From: Gnetum montanum
Taxonomy: Eukaryota; Streptophyta; Gnetopsida; Gnetales; Gnetaceae
Assembly (NCBI GenBank): GCA_015680685.1
Contig: MNCI01002098.1
Coordinates: forward strand, 847,486-911,485
DNA: 64,000 nt
Direction: 5' to 3'
This document shows, piece after piece, positions 61,033-64,000 of this stretch. The position numbers and the translations under genes were made by a program. Within the stretch, counting starts at the first letter, position 1; each line of letters begins with the position of its first letter. Below the pieces are notes generated by a model, which did no database searches, had not been told where the DNA came from, and worked only from the letters and a program-made list of their open reading frames with translations.

Positions 61033-61129
61033 AACATGGGGTTTGGCTCGGTGCCATTAGGATTTGAACACTTGCTTTTACATGTGAAGGCACGTTACGG
61101 TAACCCACCAGTGGTGGTAACAGAGTGTG
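61033..61129 (+). CDS. GH1 exon 11 (nucleophile Glu)
   Basis: Encodes NMGFGSVPLGFEHLLLHVKA then RYGNPPVVVTEC. The nucleophile Glu is present; the next residue is Cys where nearly all relatives have Asn (TENG). Confidence 0.8.
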
Positions 61130-61676
61130 GTGAGTAATTTTGATGGGACAAAATAAATTCATAATCCATCACAGATACAGCAGTGACATGTAGGATACAA
61201 CTTATAACTTGACAACCTCTTATAAAATTCCTTTTTAACCAAATTATGATGGGATGCAACGCTCTCATAGGAACTATCAATGAAATATTTCATAGGTATC
61301 CACAATAGATCAATGCAGCTTTAAAGTTTTATAGGTTCTTCTGCATTTTTTTTAAAAGCTGTTTCAAGTCACATCCTTGAAAATTTCATGGGCTTTTGGG
61401 CTTTTGTAACTGTTTTGCTATATAATATTACTGAAAGGATCATTATCCCTGATGCTTCAATGCTCATTTCGTGAAGGGGGATGCTGGCTTCAAAGATTGG
61501 TAAATGAATAAATGCCTAACTTTTTCAAATGTCTGTACCAGGCTGAAATCTTTGACTTGAAAAATAATCACCGTACCAAATTACTGTAACTCCAAATGAT
61601 TCACTTGGTATATAAAATCACTAAGCTATGAAATATTTTTTAATGGATTTTACTCCTCCACTGCACTGTTTTGCAG

Positions 61677-61785
61677 GTTATCCAGAAGTCAATGTTAAAG
61701 GGCAACCATTATCCAAAGCACTGAATGACTCGGCCAGAGTATCATATTTCCGTGACTACATTAAACATATGCACAATGCCATCAG
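61677..61785 (+). CDS. GH1 exon 12
   Basis: Encodes [20 protein letters not shown] then [15 protein letters not shown], the family's LxDxxRxxYxxxYLxxLxxAI helix. Donor AG|GTGTAT. Confidence 0.8.
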
Positions 61786-61937
61786 GTGTATACTTATCTG
61801 GATTCCCGTTTTGTTTGTTTCCTTGTGGAAGATTATGAATTGAATTATGTGACCTTTGATGATTATATTTTTGTAATTTTCTTGTGTCCATCAATTCGAT
61901 TCTGTTCTGAAACTCCAATTGATTATTGGAACTGCAG

Positions 61938-62139
61938 CAAGGGATCAAATGTGAAGGGATTCTTTGCATGGACTCTGGTAGATGGCTTTGAATATGCTAT
62001 GGGATATGCAATGCGTTTTGGAATCTATTATGTGGAGAAGGATTTGCAGAGATATCCTAAAAACTCTGCAAGATGGTTCGGACGTTTCCTTAACCCCGGG
62101 AAGCTGAACATGCTACCATCTTCAGTGGCATCATATTGA
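61938..62139 (+). CDS. GH1 exon 13
   Basis: Encodes [40 protein letters not shown] and [13 protein letters not shown] to a natural TGA at 62137. The Glu of GFEYA corresponds to the glycone-binding Glu of FEW. Confidence 0.88.
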
Positions 62140-62398
62140 TGTCATCAACATCGGGCGTTTTCACCAGCAATATTTATATGTGATATTAGAAGCCAAGAAG
62201 TTTACATCCAAGACTCTTTTCAATCGTTGAATAGATCTCAATTTATGTTATTTCTTTTATGTATTGAAATTTCTTTATTATCCATGCAATAGAGTTGGGT
62301 ATTGTCGGTAAACAAATTTATTTTAGCTTATTTTAGTATGTATGAGAATGCTTAACACAAAAGCTTATTTATATGTCAATTGCAAATGAAATGTTAAT
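62140..62398 (+). other. 3' flank of the GH1 locus
   Basis: Probable 3' UTR, T-rich, with no perfect AATAAA in the first 250 bp. The first AATAAA is at 62473. Confidence 0.3.
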
Positions 62399-62456
62399 GA
62401 AAGTTGCAATCAATTCCAATGCAAGGTGAAAGTTGCAGTCAATTCCAATGCAAGGT
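62399..62456. repeat. 29-bp tandem duplication
   Basis: 62399-62427 and 62428-62456 (GAAAGTTGCAATCAATTCC...) differ at one base. Confidence 0.9.
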
Positions 62457-62497
62457 GATTACACTATCTTGTAATAAAGGTAGATTGTTATTACAAA

Positions 62498-62518
62498 ATA
62501 ATAATAATAATAATAATG
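62498..62518. repeat. (ATA)n microsatellite
   Basis: Seven ATA units before GCATATACAG. Confidence 0.9.
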
Positions 62519-62525
62519 CATATAC

Positions 62526-62727
62526 AGATTCTATGTAAAGATTGTAGTAAAGAGCAAAGCGCATGTCGATTCTTTATTGAGGTAGTAGTAGAGGTTAAAG
62601 ACATATATTCTATAGTAAAAGGAGTAGTATAGAACAAAGCACATGTAGATTCCATGTAGAGGTAATTATAGAGGATAAAGATATATAGTTTCTATGTAAA
62701 GGTAGTAGTAGAGCATAAAGAACATGT
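62526..62727. repeat. Minisatellite, about five units of 41 bp
   Basis: Diverged units of the form GATTCTATGTAAAGGTAGTA then GTAGAGCAAAGCACATGT. Length varies from 39 to 43 bp. Confidence 0.75.
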
Positions 62728-63329
62728 TTTTCTTATATTTGTGTTTTTTTTAAATATTGAAACTTGAATATAGCATTTAAGTAAAAGCTTCACAATAATT
62801 TTTAAGCTAGAATTATTAACAATAAGGCACTTTTTTGATAAGGATTTCAAGACTTATCGAGAACATATCAAAATCCTTGTAAAAGTATTTTTTCTTTTTT
62901 GTATATACCTCTTAAATTCTCTAGATAACAAGCATTTTCATTTTCATTTCCATTCCTATTACAAAATTATTTTTAAGTTTTTAGAGTTGTCCAAACTAAA
63001 ACTAGAGTGCATAGGTGCCTCTTATCTTTAAGAGAGATATATAGAAAATACAATCCTTTAGTAGTAATGTTAGAAAGCTAACTTGAATTTATAACATGAT
63101 ACATGCAAAGCAATACTTTTACTAGTCGTTATCTTTATTGATACATGTGTCCTTGAAGTCTAGATACAAAAAGAGGAGGTTTACTATCAAATTAGAACCT
63201 AGTTGTAAAACTGTACCAAATCTCATTTATAATTTCTTTTTCAGAGAAAAAAAAAATAACTGAAGATGATTTGAAGAAATTACAAATAAACAGAGATCTA
63301 GCTCTTTGTAGAGGTGAATGACAAAAAGA
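62728..63329. other. AT-rich stretch, nothing recognised
   Basis: No ORF, repeat or RNA gene that I can support. Confidence 0.4.
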
Positions 63330-63382
63330 ACTCATGTAATTGACCCCATTTTGTTGGGAAAAGGCTAAGATGATGATGATTA
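63330..63382 (+). mobile_element. RTE-type LINE 3' tail with (GAT)n
   Basis: GACCCCATTTTGTTGGGAAA, then AGGCTAAGATGATGATGAT. This matches the characteristic end of plant RTE-like LINEs, which terminate in a short trinucleotide repeat. No upstream coding remains, so it is a severely 5'-truncated copy or a derived SINE-like fragment. Confidence 0.5.
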
Positions 63383-63514
63383 TGCATCCTAGAGGTCATA
63401 GATTAGTAAATTTGAGATTTTTAAGGAACTTAATTTTTAACAAGCTTCATATTTATGGCATTTTTCAATAAACTAAAATTTGCATAAAATAAACACTATA
63501 GTGATGAATTAAAG

Positions 63515-63600
63515 GTTAAATTTGGTGTTTTTGAACATCCTAGATGCATTGGTAGGGTTAGATTCTAAGTTAAACATCATCCTAAGGTACTTAATTAAAA
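63515..63600 (+). repeat. Dispersed repeat, inverted partner at 2150-2235
   Basis: GAACATCCTAGATGCATTGG, then GGGTTAGATTCTAAG and CATCATCCTAAGGTAC, homologous to the reverse complement of 2150-2235. Confidence 0.4.
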
Positions 63601-64000
63601 AAGTTATTTTATAAGATATTTAGTTTTAATTAAAAACAAGCTTAGAATTCTAGTTTGATGCTATAAAGTGATAAAGAGTATGGCCTAGGTAGGGTTACGA
63701 TCCTACATGTTCTTTGAAGAAAGTGTTATATCATCATATGTGTATAATACTGAAGGAAATATACATAATCCAATACTTATAAAGCTATAATAAAGTTCTA
63801 GGTGATGTAATTTCTATTGAATTTTAAAAAAAAATTATTGGGATGTTGTTAGTATCAACCTTTATTGTATTTTTGTTGAAGCCATTGAACAACGTTCTCT
63901 TGGTCAAGAGCTGAATAGAAGTTTTTAAACTTATTCCTAAGGATAGTAATCTTTCCCACATTGATTATTGGCATCCTATTACTCTTCTAGATTTTGTTGA
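63601..64000. other. AT-rich end of window, nothing recognised
   Basis: No supported feature. Confidence 0.4.

Overview
The window is AT-rich nuclear DNA from a plant with a large, repeat-heavy genome. A gymnosperm or conifer is my best guess. That guess rests on the many old, stop-riddled Ty3/gypsy elements, their nesting and the low gene density, not on any diagnostic gene. I see one recognisable host gene locus, at 58359-62139: a 13-exon glycoside hydrolase family 1 (beta-glucosidase type) gene. It carries an in-frame TGA, a non-canonical splice donor and a doubtful exon, so as sequenced it looks like a pseudogene or a damaged allele.

Layout. 1-5640: LTR-like fragments, a low-copy-looking stretch with small ORFs (about 550-1740), and a plus-strand LTR-like block ending at a primer-binding-like site near 5387. 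5641-25338: a minus-strand gag-pol LTR retrotransposon (element A) flanked by the 5-bp duplication CATAT. It is split by a plus-strand element without pol (element B, 7315-about 14385) and by a solo LTR (19276-20160, flanked by ATGGT). 25344-26470: plus-strand RNase H/integrase remnant. 26471-34191: minus-strand element D, same plan as B. 34192-36408: a suspect inverted duplication, a PR-RT remnant, an ORF-X-like remnant and a partial LTR. 36410-39290: gag and protease of another gypsy lineage. 40588-41436: solo LTR flanked by CTAAT. 41827-44880: 2.2-kb LTR plus integrase/chromodomain end of a chromovirus. 45280-45560: LINE reverse transcriptase fragment. 47797-48182: nuclear copy of mitochondrial nad1 first exon. 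48985-50470: GC-richer block with a hairpin tandem array and a 101-N gap. 50500-58358: mostly featureless AT-rich DNA with weak repeats, then the region upstream of the GH1 locus. 62140-64000: minisatellites and an RTE-like LINE tail.

How the parts relate. Elements A, B and D share LTR termini (TGATGAG...CTCATCA), Gag, an Asp-tRNA-type primer-binding site (seen in A and B), a spacer motif and an extra ORF ('ORF-X') just upstream of the 3' LTR. Only A has protease, RT, RNase H and integrase. B and D have gag plus ORF-X joined by a homologous spacer of about 1.9 kb where pol would be. The simplest reading is an autonomous lineage (A-like) with a non-autonomous gag/ORF-X lineage (B, D) that may have used its enzymes. 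ORF-X has an N-terminal globular segment and a long coiled-coil-like tail, and is the least explained component here.

Assembly caution. Isolated single Ns at 3198, 8493, 31047, 34192 and 34581 sit at near-perfect duplications of flanking sequence, so several local repeats are probably unmerged contig overlaps.
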